Positions 9,382 to 18,439 of a DNA stretch of 64,000 nt are shown here, one piece after another. The stretch's first letter is position 1; the number at the start of each line of letters is the position of its first letter. The stretch lies in assembly GCA_905236385.1 (NCBI GenBank), contig CAJOOY010000006.1, positions 1-64,000 on the forward strand. The letters are read 5' to 3'. This DNA comes from an uncultured Spirochaetia bacterium (lineage in GTDB: Bacteria > Spirochaetota > Spirochaetia > Sphaerochaetales > Sphaerochaetaceae). A program made the position numbers and the translations under genes. Below the pieces are notes generated by a model that saw only the letters and a list, made by a program, of their open reading frames with translations, was not told the origin of the DNA and did no database searches.

Positions 9382-9603
9382 CTATTTGTCATCAAACAGT
9401 TTCTTCATGAACTCATGTTTCATTACTGAATCCGGACCTGCATTCGGGAAATCTTTGCTGCCAACCTTGTCGCTATCAACACCTGGATCAAAATCCATGA
9501 AGTTATGAGTTTTAGAATAACGTGAATCATGGCCACCCTTTGAAGTCCGAAATAACACACATAAGAGAAGTATAATCAAAAGAAGAGCAAGGATTCTCAG
9601 CAT
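9382..9603 (-). CDS. Small single-span membrane protein
   Basis: 73 residues. One strongly hydrophobic N-terminal segment (residues 2-18, leucine and isoleucine rich) is followed by a short polar, charged tail of about 50 residues. AAGGAG lies 12 nt before the ATG, slightly far but clear. It sits 34 bp downstream of the helicase gene on the same strand, so it is probably the last gene of the hisS-helicase operon. I do not recognise a family. The hydrophobic start, codon usage and Shine-Dalgarno support a real gene. Confidence 0.6.
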   Translation of the reverse strand: MLRILALLLIILLLCVLFRTSKGGHDSRYSKTHNFMDFDPGVDSDKVGSKDFPNAGPDSVMKHEFMKKLFDDK

Positions 9604-9637
9604 CAGTCAATGTCACTCCTTATTACATATTTGTTAC

Positions 9638-12172
9638 TCAATCAAGCAATCTTACAAGTTTGTTATAGGCCTCTGAGAAACGTTTGTCGTTATCTGCGTC
9701 CATAATTGCAAGGAGGCTGTAGGCAGTGTTGTTAACAGCTTCTGAAAAATGCTTGTTTACGTGGAAGAAAATACCACGCCCACCGGTGCAAAGCTCAATG
9801 AAACCAAGCTGGTTCCTGTACTTTTTAAGAGGCGACAGGCACATAAGATAATTCAGGTACTTAACCATGTCCTTGGCAGTCTCTGGATAGAAAATCTCCT
9901 GAGGTAGAGTATTGATTACCGACAACTTATCTACCCTTATACGTCCGGCTAGCCGGACAATGTCCCTCAGGCTGTCTCCATAATGAATGTAGTAATTATT
10001 GTAAAGAATACATGCATTAATGCTCTTAGGGTGCCTGGAGGCCCTTCTGTAGGCCTTAGAAAGCTCCTGCAGTCTTTCATACGGCACAACAGCAATCCTG
10101 CCATCTTTCTTAGAAGAGCCGGTTATCATATCAAAACTCATGCCATAGATAGAAACCTTGTTACTCTTACTCTTAGAAGCAGAAGTCTTTTCCTTTTTTT
10201 CTGGCTTCTGTGAAACTTTTGAAAGTGTGGCAAGCTTCTGAACAAGGGAAGGGGAAATCTCCTCAATCCATTTTTTGTTAAGAGGTGAGACCGAACGGGC
10301 ATAGAGCTTACTAGTCTGTACTATTTCTCCTGCCAGAATGTAGCTTGGAGGAATCCTGAACCATGAGGAGCCCGGATGAATATAAATCTCATCTGCAGCA
10401 ATAGTTCTATACGAGTTCATCTTTTTTTTGACACATATATACTGGATAAGTCCCGTACCCAGGCAGGTAAGACACCTTCTTGCAAAATCCTCATTTATGA
10501 CAAGAGGCTTTTCCACAACAGGAATCTGAAGTTCACGGGTTATCTCACAAAGCTGGTTCACAACATGAAGTATCTCATCCATACTCTGTTTATCAAGATA
10601 ATGCATGGAACAGAAACCTTCTCTGAGTTTTTCTGTTTTCAAGTCTTTGTACTTCTCATAGAGACGCTGATAACCTATAAAATCTCCAAGAGAAGTATCT
10701 GAAAAAGCCTTATGTGCGTGCCTTGCCATGTCTTCTTCTCCCTGAGGAAGAACGAAAGGTGTCTTACAGGAAAGGAAACTGACACAGATGATTACACTGA
10801 GGATTATGTCAGGATCTTTGTTTATAGCCTCAACTATACACCTTGAAAGACGGGGTAGAAGAGGGTACCTGACCATCATATTTCCTATATGGGTCAGGTT
10901 TCTGTGTTTGTCTATAGCGTCCAGCAGAATTAGAGTGTTTTCTCCGCTCTTAAGCGCAGCTCTGTCAGGCTTGGTTATATACGGGAAGGTCTCAAAGTCC
11001 TTAATTCCTAAATCTACCATTCTTAAAACAACTTCAGATAGGTCAGTTCTAAGTATCTCTTCTTGGGTGAACTTTCTTCTGCCATCATAGTCTTCTTTTG
11101 AATAGAGCCTGTAGCAGAGGCCTTCACTGGTTCTTCCGGCTCTACCGGCTCTCTGGTCAGCTGAAGCTCTACTAATGGGTCTGACAACAAGAGAAGAAGT
11201 GAAGTCAGTTTGGTTGTAGTAGTTTATCTTGGCCAGCCCACTGTCAATTACAACCTTTATTCCATCTATAGTAAGACTTGTTTCGGCAATATTTGTAGCA
11301 AAGACAACCTTCATCTTACCTTCTTCAGTCTCTTCAAATACCAGTTCCTGCTCTTCCTTGTTTAGTCTTCCATAGAGTGGATAGATCTGTAAGTGTTCAT
11401 GATCACAAAATTCATAAACAGAGCTTATACAACTCTTTATATCTGCTTCTCCAGGAAGAAATACTAGAGTGTCTTCATTATCCTTATACTTTGAAGCTTT
11501 AAATATTTTTAATAACTGGTTAATTATCTGGCAGATAGAGCGGGGTAGTTCATCAATAGTTTCTTTAGTTGGAAGTGGATAGTACTTAATATCTACACCA
11601 AAGACTCTTGTTTTAATTGAGATTACAGGAGCGTTTCTTCCGTTTTTATCAGCAAAAAAAGTTGAGAAAACTTTAGTGTTTATAGTAGCTGAAGAGATAA
11701 TTACCTTTAGTTCTGGCCTATCAATACAGATTTGTTTAAGTAAGCCGAGAATAAAATCTATATTCAGGCTTCTTTCATGGGCTTCATCTACCATAATTAC
11801 GCTGTACTTCAACAGCAGTGGATCAGCTTTCATCTCCTGAAGAAGCATGCCGTCTGTTAGAACCTTAATTCTTGTATCTGCATCCGTTGTGTCATAAAAC
11901 CTCATCTTGTAGCCACAATAATTAGGTGGAAGGTTCTCAGCAGATATCTGGGTTTTTATATACTCACAGACAGAAAGAGCAGCTATACGCCTAGGCTGAG
12001 TTATTCCTATGACTCCGTTAGAAGCATAACCAGCGTTTTTAAGAATAATAGGTAGCTGAGTAGTCTTACCGCTTCCTGTAGGACTTTCAACTATAATCAC
12101 CTGATTATTCTCAAGAGCTGCAACAATCTGTTCTCTGTTCTGCCAGACGGCCAGTTTTTTAGGATCTATCAT
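9638..12172 (-). CDS. DEAH-box ATP-dependent RNA helicase (HrpA/HrpB-like)
   Basis: 844 residues. Motif I is PTGSGKTT (31-38), motif II DEAH (129-132) in VDEAHERSLNID, motif III SSATI, and motif VI QRAGRAGRTSEGLCYRLY. After the two RecA-like domains come the winged-helix/ratchet segments of the family and a lysine- and serine-rich linker near residue 680. The C-terminal 150 residues do not resemble the HrpA or HrpB tails I know, and the length lies nearer HrpB than HrpA. Its ATG overlaps the hisS stop (ATGA), so it is translated from the hisS transcript. The role is presumably mRNA or rRNA processing; the substrate is not visible from sequence. Confidence 0.88.
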   Translation of the reverse strand: MIDPKKLAVWQNREQIVAALENNQVIIVESPTGSGKTTQLPIILKNAGYASNGVIGITQPRRIAALSVCEYIKTQISAENLPPNYCGYKMRFYDTTDADTRIKVLTDGMLLQEMKADPLLLKYSVIMVDEAHERSLNIDFILGLLKQICIDRPELKVIISSATINTKVFSTFFADKNGRNAPVISIKTRVFGVDIKYYPLPTKETIDELPRSICQIINQLLKIFKASKYKDNEDTLVFLPGEADIKSCISSVYEFCDHEHLQIYPLYGRLNKEEQELVFEETEEGKMKVVFATNIAETSLTIDGIKVVIDSGLAKINYYNQTDFTSSLVVRPISRASADQRAGRAGRTSEGLCYRLYSKEDYDGRRKFTQEEILRTDLSEVVLRMVDLGIKDFETFPYITKPDRAALKSGENTLILLDAIDKHRNLTHIGNMMVRYPLLPRLSRCIVEAINKDPDIILSVIICVSFLSCKTPFVLPQGEEDMARHAHKAFSDTSLGDFIGYQRLYEKYKDLKTEKLREGFCSMHYLDKQSMDEILHVVNQLCEITRELQIPVVEKPLVINEDFARRCLTCLGTGLIQYICVKKKMNSYRTIAADEIYIHPGSSWFRIPPSYILAGEIVQTSKLYARSVSPLNKKWIEEISPSLVQKLATLSKVSQKPEKKEKTSASKSKSNKVSIYGMSFDMITGSSKKDGRIAVVPYERLQELSKAYRRASRHPKSINACILYNNYYIHYGDSLRDIVRLAGRIRVDKLSVINTLPQEIFYPETAKDMVKYLNYLMCLSPLKKYRNQLGFIELCTGGRGIFFHVNKHFSEAVNNTAYSLLAIMDADNDKRFSEAYNKLVRLLD

Positions 12173-13443
12173 TTAACCTTATCAACAAGCTCCTCCAGGG
12201 AAAGATTTTCATAGACATTTCTGGTTGCAATCTCTTTCACTGTAAAAAGACCATTTTCATAATTGCTTACTACATAAGGAATATTGTTTGCTTCTGCATA
12301 AGCATACTGCACTCCAGCTCCCTTGTCTCCACAGTAGCAGTCAACCATAAGGCCGGCTTCTCTTAGAACTGTTGCAGCTGGGTTCTGGGTAAATGAAGGG
12401 CTCTTTAGAATAAGAATATCAGCGTATCTTGAATTCCTTACTATCTCACTTCCTGTCTCTTCAAGTGCGGCAATTAGCCGGTCCAGACCTATACAGGAAC
12501 CAACTCCAGGTAGGCAGTCTCTGTGGTACAGTCCTGTAAGGTTGTTGTAGCGTCCACCAGAACAGATGGAACCTATCTGAGGCATCTTCTCAAGAAGGGT
12601 TTCATAAACAATTCCTGTGTAGTAATCAAGACCACGTGTAATGGATGTATCCAGTACAAAGTCATCTTGAATTCCACACTCTATCATCATGGAGTAGAGC
12701 TCTCTAAGTCTAATTATCTCTTCTGGTTCTTGACCTAAGATATCAGAAAGAAGATTTAGGGTTTTTCCAAAATCATCTTTAGGTAGAGAAATGAAAGTAT
12801 TGATTGCTTCTATATCTGAGTCAGACAAACCTTCATCTCTGAGAATAGAGATAACATTTTCAAGACCTATCTTGTTTAGCTTATCAATGGCTCTGAGAAC
12901 TTCATCAAGCTTCCCATGAATACCGTTTATATTCAGATAACTGTTCAATAGTCCTCTGTGGGAAACCAGAACCTTGAAAGAGCCTATATTCATACTCTTG
13001 AGGCAGGTGTGAATGAGAAGAAGAATCTCAAAGTCACTCTGAGAGTTATCAGCACCTATAATATCAAAGTCACACTGAAGAAACTCCCTGTAGCGGCCTT
13101 TCTGAGGCTTTTCACCACGCCAAACCTTACCTATATGGTACCTCTTGAACGGGAACTTCAGCTGAGCATAATTCGCTGAAACAAATCTAGCCAGTGGGAC
13201 TGTCAGGTCAAAGCGTAAGGCCACGTCTCTGTTTCCGTTATCCTGAAAGCGGAACATCTGCTTATCTGTCTCTCCACCACCTTTCCCAAGAAGAACTTCG
13301 CTGTATTCAAGGCAAGGTGTATCTATAGGCACAAAACCGAAGCTTCTGAATATATTCTGAATTTTGGAAATCAGGTTCTGTCTAACTATTTCCTGTGACG
13401 GAAGACTGTCTCTGAAACCTTTTAGTACTTTTGGTTCAATCAT
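12169..13443 (-). CDS. hisS: Histidyl-tRNA synthetase
   Basis: Class II synthetase charging tRNA-His; about 424 residues. It begins with KGFRDSLPSQE, has motif 2 in GKVWRGEKPQKGRYREFLQCDFDI, the histidine-binding DTSITRGLDYYTGIVYE and motif 3 near GVGSCIGLDRLI. A GTG two codons further upstream is in frame, but GGAG at 13453-13450 is spaced 5-6 nt from the ATG at 13443 and overlaps that GTG, so the ATG is chosen. The C-terminal anticodon-binding domain is complete. It is the first gene of the hisS-helicase-small membrane protein operon and is divergent from pcnB. Confidence 0.96.
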   Translation of the reverse strand: MIEPKVLKGFRDSLPSQEIVRQNLISKIQNIFRSFGFVPIDTPCLEYSEVLLGKGGGETDKQMFRFQDNGNRDVALRFDLTVPLARFVSANYAQLKFPFKRYHIGKVWRGEKPQKGRYREFLQCDFDIIGADNSQSDFEILLLIHTCLKSMNIGSFKVLVSHRGLLNSYLNINGIHGKLDEVLRAIDKLNKIGLENVISILRDEGLSDSDIEAINTFISLPKDDFGKTLNLLSDILGQEPEEIIRLRELYSMMIECGIQDDFVLDTSITRGLDYYTGIVYETLLEKMPQIGSICSGGRYNNLTGLYHRDCLPGVGSCIGLDRLIAALEETGSEIVRNSRYADILILKSPSFTQNPAATVLREAGLMVDCYCGDKGAGVQYAYAEANNIPYVVSNYENGLFTVKEIATRNVYENLSLEELVDKVK

Positions 13444-13492
13444 ATTCACTCCATCATGTTGAATTTTTACAAATATTATGACATAACAATTC

Positions 13493-13498
13493 TATAAT
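13493..13498 (+). promoter_or_regulatory. Possible -10 box for pcnB
   Basis: A perfect TATAAT lies 14 nt before the pcnB ATG; the nearest -35-like hexamer (TTTACA, 13466-13471) is 21 nt away, which is too far to be convincing. The predicted leader is about 8 nt and has no Shine-Dalgarno. Confidence 0.4.
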
Positions 13499-13512
13499 AA
13501 TTTGATAGATTT

Positions 13513-14673
13513 ATGAAAGTAAGATACAAGAATTTGAACGGGAAACTGAAAGCTGTTTCCCGCGTATATACGGAAGAAGAACATTCTCTTGATTGCAGTA
13601 AGATAGACCCCTTAGCAGTAAAGATAGTCAGGCACCTGCAGGACTCCGGTTATGAAGCTTATATTGTAGGTGGAGCTGTAAGAGATATCTTGCTGGGCCA
13701 CAGTCCCAAGGACTTTGATATTGTCACCGACGCTTCCCCTAGGCAGGTGCACAAGCTATTTCGGAACTCAAGGCTTATAGGGCACAGATTCAGGATTGTG
13801 CATGTTGTGTACGGTGCCAAGATCTTCGAAGTATCCACTTTCAGGAGCACCGTAGAGCACTCAGACTATTCAGATAACAACTTTGGGAGCATAGAAGAAG
13901 ACGCTTCCCGTAGAGATTTCTCAATAAATAGCCTCTACTACAACCCAATAGATAGGACAATCACTGATTTTAACAGGGCCCTTCTAGACTTAAAGAACGA
14001 AAAGATCCGTTCCCTGATTCCTCTTAACAAGACCTTTATAGAGGACCCGGTGAGAATGATTAGAGCTATCAAGCTTGAGGCAATTACCGGCTTCTCCATG
14101 ACCGTCTCTCTTAGGATTGCCATTAAGAAATATTCATTCATGCTTGAATCTGTTAGCTCGTCACGCCTGACCGAAGAAGTGAATAAGATTCTCTCTAGCG
14201 GCTACAGCGAAAAGATAATTAGAGATCTTCAGAAGTACGGACTTCTGGTCTACATCCTTCCTTGTCTCTCTGTTTATGTTAAGTACCATCATCTCTATGA
14301 TTCACTAAAGACACTGGATAAAGAAGTAAATGAGTTTAAAACAAAGGGTGAAGAGGTTCCTATATCTCTTATGTACTACAGATTAACTGCTCCTTTTGTT
14401 ACTGAAAGTGCACCAGAGCTGTCAAACGAAGAAGTTTTCAAAGAAATCTTTAGGCAGATGAAGGTTATAATCAGTCCGAACACTCCACCTAATTCTGAGT
14501 TAGAAAAGGCTACTGAGCAGTATATGGCTGATAACGGGTTTGCTCTTAAAAGAAAAACTAGAAAAGAGAGTCAGAGAAATACGAAGAGCCAGTCTAATAG
14601 TGCAAGAAAGGCCCGAAACAGGGCTTTCTACATGAAAAGAAACAAGATTTCTACTTCCAAAGCTGCACATTAA
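13513..14673 (+). CDS. pcnB: Poly(A) polymerase I (PcnB)
   Basis: Adds 3' poly(A) tails that mark RNA for decay. 386 residues, nucleotidyltransferase superfamily: GGAVRD (53-58), DFD metal ligands (67-69). The PcnB hallmark RLIGHRFRIVHV (87-98) separates it from CCA-adding enzymes, as do the N-terminal AVSRVYTEEEHSLD and the lysine/arginine-rich tail (about residues 345-380) typical of RNA-binding PcnB ends. It is shorter than E. coli PcnB. PNPase is encoded in the same window at 54927. The 3' end overlaps the convergent P-loop gene by 23 bp. Confidence 0.9.
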   Translation: MKVRYKNLNGKLKAVSRVYTEEEHSLDCSKIDPLAVKIVRHLQDSGYEAYIVGGAVRDILLGHSPKDFDIVTDASPRQVHKLFRNSRLIGHRFRIVHVVYGAKIFEVSTFRSTVEHSDYSDNNFGSIEEDASRRDFSINSLYYNPIDRTITDFNRALLDLKNEKIRSLIPLNKTFIEDPVRMIRAIKLEAITGFSMTVSLRIAIKKYSFMLESVSSSRLTEEVNKILSSGYSEKIIRDLQKYGLLVYILPCLSVYVKYHHLYDSLKTLDKEVNEFKTKGEEVPISLMYYRLTAPFVTESAPELSNEEVFKEIFRQMKVIISPNTPPNSELEKATEQYMADNGFALKRKTRKESQRNTKSQSNSARKARNRAFYMKRNKISTSKAAH

Positions 14674-15499
14674 GATCTACTGAATTAATCAAAATACCAC
14701 CGTACTTCTCAAGTGAGTCTGAAATATACTCCTGAAGCTCAGGTATTTTCTTACTATCCAGTCCGACCGGAGTTCTCAAAGTAATAATCAGGTTGTAGCC
14801 ATCTTTTGTATTTGAGAACTTAACGTCTTCAACCTTCAATATGTTTTCATACTCATACAGGCAGTGCTTAACCATCTGTTTGATGGCAGCTTCTGAGATG
14901 GTGTTTTTCTCAAGCTTACTGAACTCAGGTTTAACCAGAGTATTTTCAGAAATATCTATCTTGTTTCCTCTTATTCTTCTGATTCCAGTTTTAATCCCAT
15001 CATAGACAATTCCCGGGTAGCTACGAGCTATCTGAAGAGGAGCTACAGGAATAACATGCTTGCCCTCTGTGTATCTAATTCGCATGGCAGTATTAATATC
15101 ATCTTCAGAGGCAATATCTTCTATGTGAATTATCTTCTTAGGTTCTGGAAGATTAAGCCTTTCAGCTATCTTGGAAACCATGTTCTCAGAAGTCCCGATT
15201 ATAAGAATCTTTCTAAATTTCTCTTTAGAAAGAGCCTGAATTACAGAGTTTTGGTGGGCTGGATCCTGAAATAGGGCGCTTCTAACAGCTCCTATGAAGC
15301 TTGATTCCTGTTTGGCACTCTTACCTACAACTATCTTGTTTCCTTTAATTAATAACCCATCATCAATGATCAGAGGTATATGATACGTTTTGGCCACTGA
15401 CTGGGCTCTGAAACTTTTACCTGAGCCACTTCTGCCAACCAGGCCGTAAACTTTTACAGGAAGATTTGAAAAAAGAGAAGCAAATAAGCCTTGTTTCAT
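14651..15499 (-). CDS. P-loop NTPase fused to an Asp23/Gls24-like domain
   Basis: 282 residues. Walker A GRSGSGKS is at 22-29, followed by conserved stretches IIDDGLLIKG, VGKSAKQE, ILIIGTSENM and RYTEGKHVIPVAPLQI. The last 80 residues (from about NTISEAAIKQMVKHC) have the strand-helix pattern of the Asp23/Gls24 family, with GVxxV-like and 'NSVDLNVQ' ending. I recall similar uncharacterised ATP-binding proteins in Clostridia and spirochaetes, but no function. No membrane segment or signal peptide. It is transcribed alone from a promoter 7 nt before its ATG, divergent from the GH57-like gene and convergent on pcnB. An envelope-linked regulatory ATPase is only a guess from the Asp23-like tail. 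Confidence 0.7.
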   Translation of the reverse strand: MKQGLFASLFSNLPVKVYGLVGRSGSGKSFRAQSVAKTYHIPLIIDDGLLIKGNKIVVGKSAKQESSFIGAVRSALFQDPAHQNSVIQALSKEKFRKILIIGTSENMVSKIAERLNLPEPKKIIHIEDIASEDDINTAMRIRYTEGKHVIPVAPLQIARSYPGIVYDGIKTGIRRIRGNKIDISENTLVKPEFSKLEKNTISEAAIKQMVKHCLYEYENILKVEDVKFSNTKDGYNLIITLRTPVGLDSKKIPELQEYISDSLEKYGGILINSVDLNVQLWK

Positions 15500-15506
15500 G
15501 GTTTTA

Positions 15507-15535
15507 ATAATAATTGTTTTAATATAATATTTAAA
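15507..15535 (-). promoter_or_regulatory. Promoter of the P-loop/Asp23-like gene, probably leaderless
   Basis: Minus strand: TTTAAA (15535-15530), 17-nt spacer, TATTAT (15512-15507), then 7 nt to the ATG at 15499. No Shine-Dalgarno. The stretch is AT-rich and also holds TATAAT on the plus strand (15523-15528), probably the -10 of the divergent GH57-like gene. Confidence 0.45.
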
Positions 15536-15562
15536 GTAATTTGTTCATTTCAGGGGACGTAG

Positions 15563-17332
15563 ATGAAACTTATTCTTGGAGCTTATAGCCAGTTACCTCA
15601 GGGAGCATCGGATGAAGAATTCGAGGCCTTGCTTGCTCATCAGCTCAGTCCTCTTTTAACTACCATCTATAACAATCCTGAATACAAGGTGGTACTTAAG
15701 CTTGGGAACAATGAATTTGAGTGGTTTGAAAAGCATCATCCAGAGATAAATATGCTTATTCACAACCTGGCAAATAAGAACCAGGTAGAACTCTTAAGTT
15801 CCACATACAAAGATGCTGTTTTTTCTCTTATTCCAACACATGAGTTTGCTGCACAGATAGAAAAATCTACCACGTACATTAGAAAGAAGGTTGGAAAGAG
15901 ACCAAGAGGCCTTTGGTGTCCGTTCCAGGCTTTTAAGACTTCCTTAGTTTCTGTCATGGACCTAAGTGCGCTTGATTTTATAATGATTTCTCAATATTCA
16001 AGCACTCAGAACACAGTTCTTTACAACAAACCCTTTGTTATGAATGAACTTGGCAAGAAGACTGTTATTTTCCCTTTTGATGACAGATTTAGTAAAGAAG
16101 TGTCCGAAGCCTATAGAACTAAGGACACTACAGAGCGTTTTCTAAACTCAATCAGAAAGATTGTTAAAAATACCATGCCTTCTTTCTCAATTATCATGAT
16201 CAATATGAACCAGCTCATGTACTGTCAGGAGAATGCTGAAGTTTTTAACATACTCTTAAAGGCTGGTGGAAAGGGCTGTATTCTTCCTTCAGAATACCTT
16301 GAAAGCCACCAAGTAAACATAGGAAATTATTTTCCAGATGGTATTTATGGAAGGGATATAACCGGAGCTCCTATTACTTCTCTTTCAAATGCCATCCTTA
16401 AAGACCCGTATCTGACAAAGACTTTTAACACTGTTAATTCACTTAGAGATATTATTAAGTCCTATAAGAAGAACTCTACTGCCAGAACAAATCTAGACTA
16501 CCATTTTATCCGCTGTGAATCAGCTTTTTCCTATATTCCTTCTTACAGGTTCAATCCTTACACAAAAAAGTATGTAAACAAAAACTTTGCACAGATTTTT
16601 AATATTCTCTTCCAGAGCCCCTCTCAGACAAATCCTATTGAAATATATGAAGACTCATCAAATGTGCCTTCAAAAATGATAGTTCAAAAAGGGTTCTCAG
16701 CTCTTTTAAACCAGAGAGGCTCAAGTTTAAGCCTGTTGACTGTGAACGTAGCAGATGTAAACCTTGTTATGCACAATGGTCCGGGTTTGTATTCAGATCT
16801 GTTAAGAAACAACGACACTGATAAAGTAATGGATCTAGGAAACAAGGTTTTTGAATGTAAGAAATCAGATAAGAAGACTTTTGACTATGTATTTTCAACT
16901 ATAGCAGATATGGAAGACAACAAAGTCTATCTTGAAAAGCATTTCAGATTCAGACAGTCTTCATTCATTGTTGAGTATCTGATAGAGAACACGGGAAGTA
17001 AAAAAACAACAAACCTGTCTCTTGAAACTCTGTTAGATATTTCCATGCCTGAAAAACCGCCATTGACCTATCTAAATGTTGATGACTCATCCTTAAAGTC
17101 CAAACAGTTTACACTTACGGACAGAAGTGTTCCTCTTACAGTTTCTGTTATTAATGACTTTGAAACTGAGTTTTCAACTAAAGACATTGAGCATACTGGA
17201 GAAACCTATCTTGGAGAGAAGGTGTTTTATCAGTACACTCAGATAAAATTTAAAAAATTGCTTAAACTTGAACCAGGAGAAAGAATAAATTTCTCATCAG
17301 TGTTCAGGGTAGATGTAAGTAGAAGGAGATAA
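15563..17332 (+). CDS. GH57-like protein (4-alpha-glucanotransferase related), probably catalytically dead
   Basis: 589 residues. The N-terminal 300 residues follow the GH57 TIM-like barrel (VELLSSTYKDAVFSLIP matches the conserved 'ELLGGGFYEPIL..IP' segment) and the C-terminal 280 follow the beta-sandwich (DUF1925/DUF1926) of Thermococcus 4-alpha-glucanotransferase. The motif that carries the catalytic glutamate (WLTERVW in the active enzyme) reads WCPFQAF here, putting Phe121 at the nucleophile site; the DD of the acid/base segment survives in FPFDDRF. I infer loss of glycosidase activity. Shine-Dalgarno AGGGGA precedes the ATG. It is upstream of prfB with 2 bp between stop and start, and has no signal peptide. 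Confidence 0.72.
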   Translation: MKLILGAYSQLPQGASDEEFEALLAHQLSPLLTTIYNNPEYKVVLKLGNNEFEWFEKHHPEINMLIHNLANKNQVELLSSTYKDAVFSLIPTHEFAAQIEKSTTYIRKKVGKRPRGLWCPFQAFKTSLVSVMDLSALDFIMISQYSSTQNTVLYNKPFVMNELGKKTVIFPFDDRFSKEVSEAYRTKDTTERFLNSIRKIVKNTMPSFSIIMINMNQLMYCQENAEVFNILLKAGGKGCILPSEYLESHQVNIGNYFPDGIYGRDITGAPITSLSNAILKDPYLTKTFNTVNSLRDIIKSYKKNSTARTNLDYHFIRCESAFSYIPSYRFNPYTKKYVNKNFAQIFNILFQSPSQTNPIEIYEDSSNVPSKMIVQKGFSALLNQRGSSLSLLTVNVADVNLVMHNGPGLYSDLLRNNDTDKVMDLGNKVFECKKSDKKTFDYVFSTIADMEDNKVYLEKHFRFRQSSFIVEYLIENTGSKKTTNLSLETLLDISMPEKPPLTYLNVDDSSLKSKQFTLTDRSVPLTVSVINDFETEFSTKDIEHTGETYLGEKVFYQYTQIKFKKLLKLEPGERINFSSVFRVDVSRRR

Positions 17333-17334
17333 AC

Positions 17335-18439
17335 ATGACACTTGAAAACAGAGCTCTGCTTGAGCAGCTCAAAACAGAATCTAACGCTATTTGGAGGGGA
17401 CTTTGACCCTGAGGGTCTGAAATCTAAACTCTCCGAACTTGAAAAACAGACACTTGAAGACGGTTTCTGGAACGATAAGAACCGTGCCGACTCCGTGTTC
17501 TCTCAAATGAACGCTATAAAAGATGTAGTTATTCCTTTTGAGAAGCTTTTAACAGATATAGGTGAAACATATGATCTGATTGCTCTTTATGAAGAGGAAG
17601 ATGATAATAATCCAGACTATGCAGCAGAAGTAGATGAAAGAATTCTCCAACTTGAGAAAGATTTCAAGGTTCTTAAGCTTAAGACTCTCTTAAACGGCAA
17701 GTATGATAAGGGAGACGTGTTTCTTACTATTCACGCAGGAGCTGGCGGAACAGAAGCTTGTGACTGGACTGGCATGCTTATGCGTATGTACCTCAGATGG
17801 TGTGAAAAACATAAATTTAAAACAGAAATACTAGATATGCTTGAAGATGAGGGTGGTTACAAGAGTGTTACCATTCAGGTTTCTGGTCCTTATGCCTTCG
17901 GATACCTGAAGGGTGAAGCCGGTGTCCATAGACTGGTTAGAATCTCACCGTTTGATTCAAATGCACGTAGGCACACTTCTTTCTCAGCTGTATACGCTTC
18001 ACCAGTAGTTGAAGACAATATTGATATTGAGATTAAGAGTGAAGATATTCGTATAGATACTTACCGTGCTGGTGGAGCAGGCGGACAGCATGTCAACAAG
18101 ACTGATTCAGCTGTCAGAATTACTCACTTCCCAACAGGTATAGTTGTACAGTGTCAAAATGAAAGATCTCAGCAAATGAATAAAGAATTCTGTTTTAAGA
18201 TGCTTCGCAGCCGTCTCTATGACTACTACAGTGCAAAACTTGCACAGGAGCATGCAGCAGAAGCTATTGAGAAGAAAAATAACGAATGGGGTTCTCAAAT
18301 CCGTAGCTACGTCTTCCAGCCTTATACCATGGTTAAGGATGTTCGTACAGGTGAACAGACTGGAAACATTCAGGCCGTTATGGATGGAGAAATAGATCCG
18401 TTTATTGAATCATTCCTTCGTTGGAATCAGGAGAAATAA
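17335..18439 (+). CDS. prfB: Peptide chain release factor 2, with programmed +1 frameshift
   Basis: Recognises UGA and UAA and releases the peptide from the ribosome. The gene is split over two frames: AAGGAG (17323-17328) and ATG at 17335 start the zero frame, which runs 23 codons to an in-frame TGA at 17404. The ribosome shifts +1 at CTT-T so that decoding resumes at GAC (17405), giving about 367 residues. SPF (204-206) in RISPFDSNARRH and GGQ (249-251) in AGGAGGQHVNKT match the E. coli RF2 positions within one residue. Any annotation that starts at the ATG at 17342 in the second frame has a wrong N-terminus. The following PEGA gene begins immediately after the stop. Confidence 0.96.
17393..17407 (+). 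promoter_or_regulatory. RF2 autoregulatory frameshift site
   Basis: GGAGG (17393-17397), three bases, then CTT TGA C (17401-17407). This matches the known prfB recoding signal: an internal Shine-Dalgarno 3 nt before the slippery CTT and an in-frame UGA followed by C, the poor-termination context. Low RF2 lets the ribosome shift +1 and make more RF2. Confidence 0.95.

Noticed and set aside
14597-14625. Hairpin AAGGCCC/GGGCTTT as terminator at the pcnB end
   Set aside because: Only 7 bp, inside pcnB codons, and no U-run on either strand.
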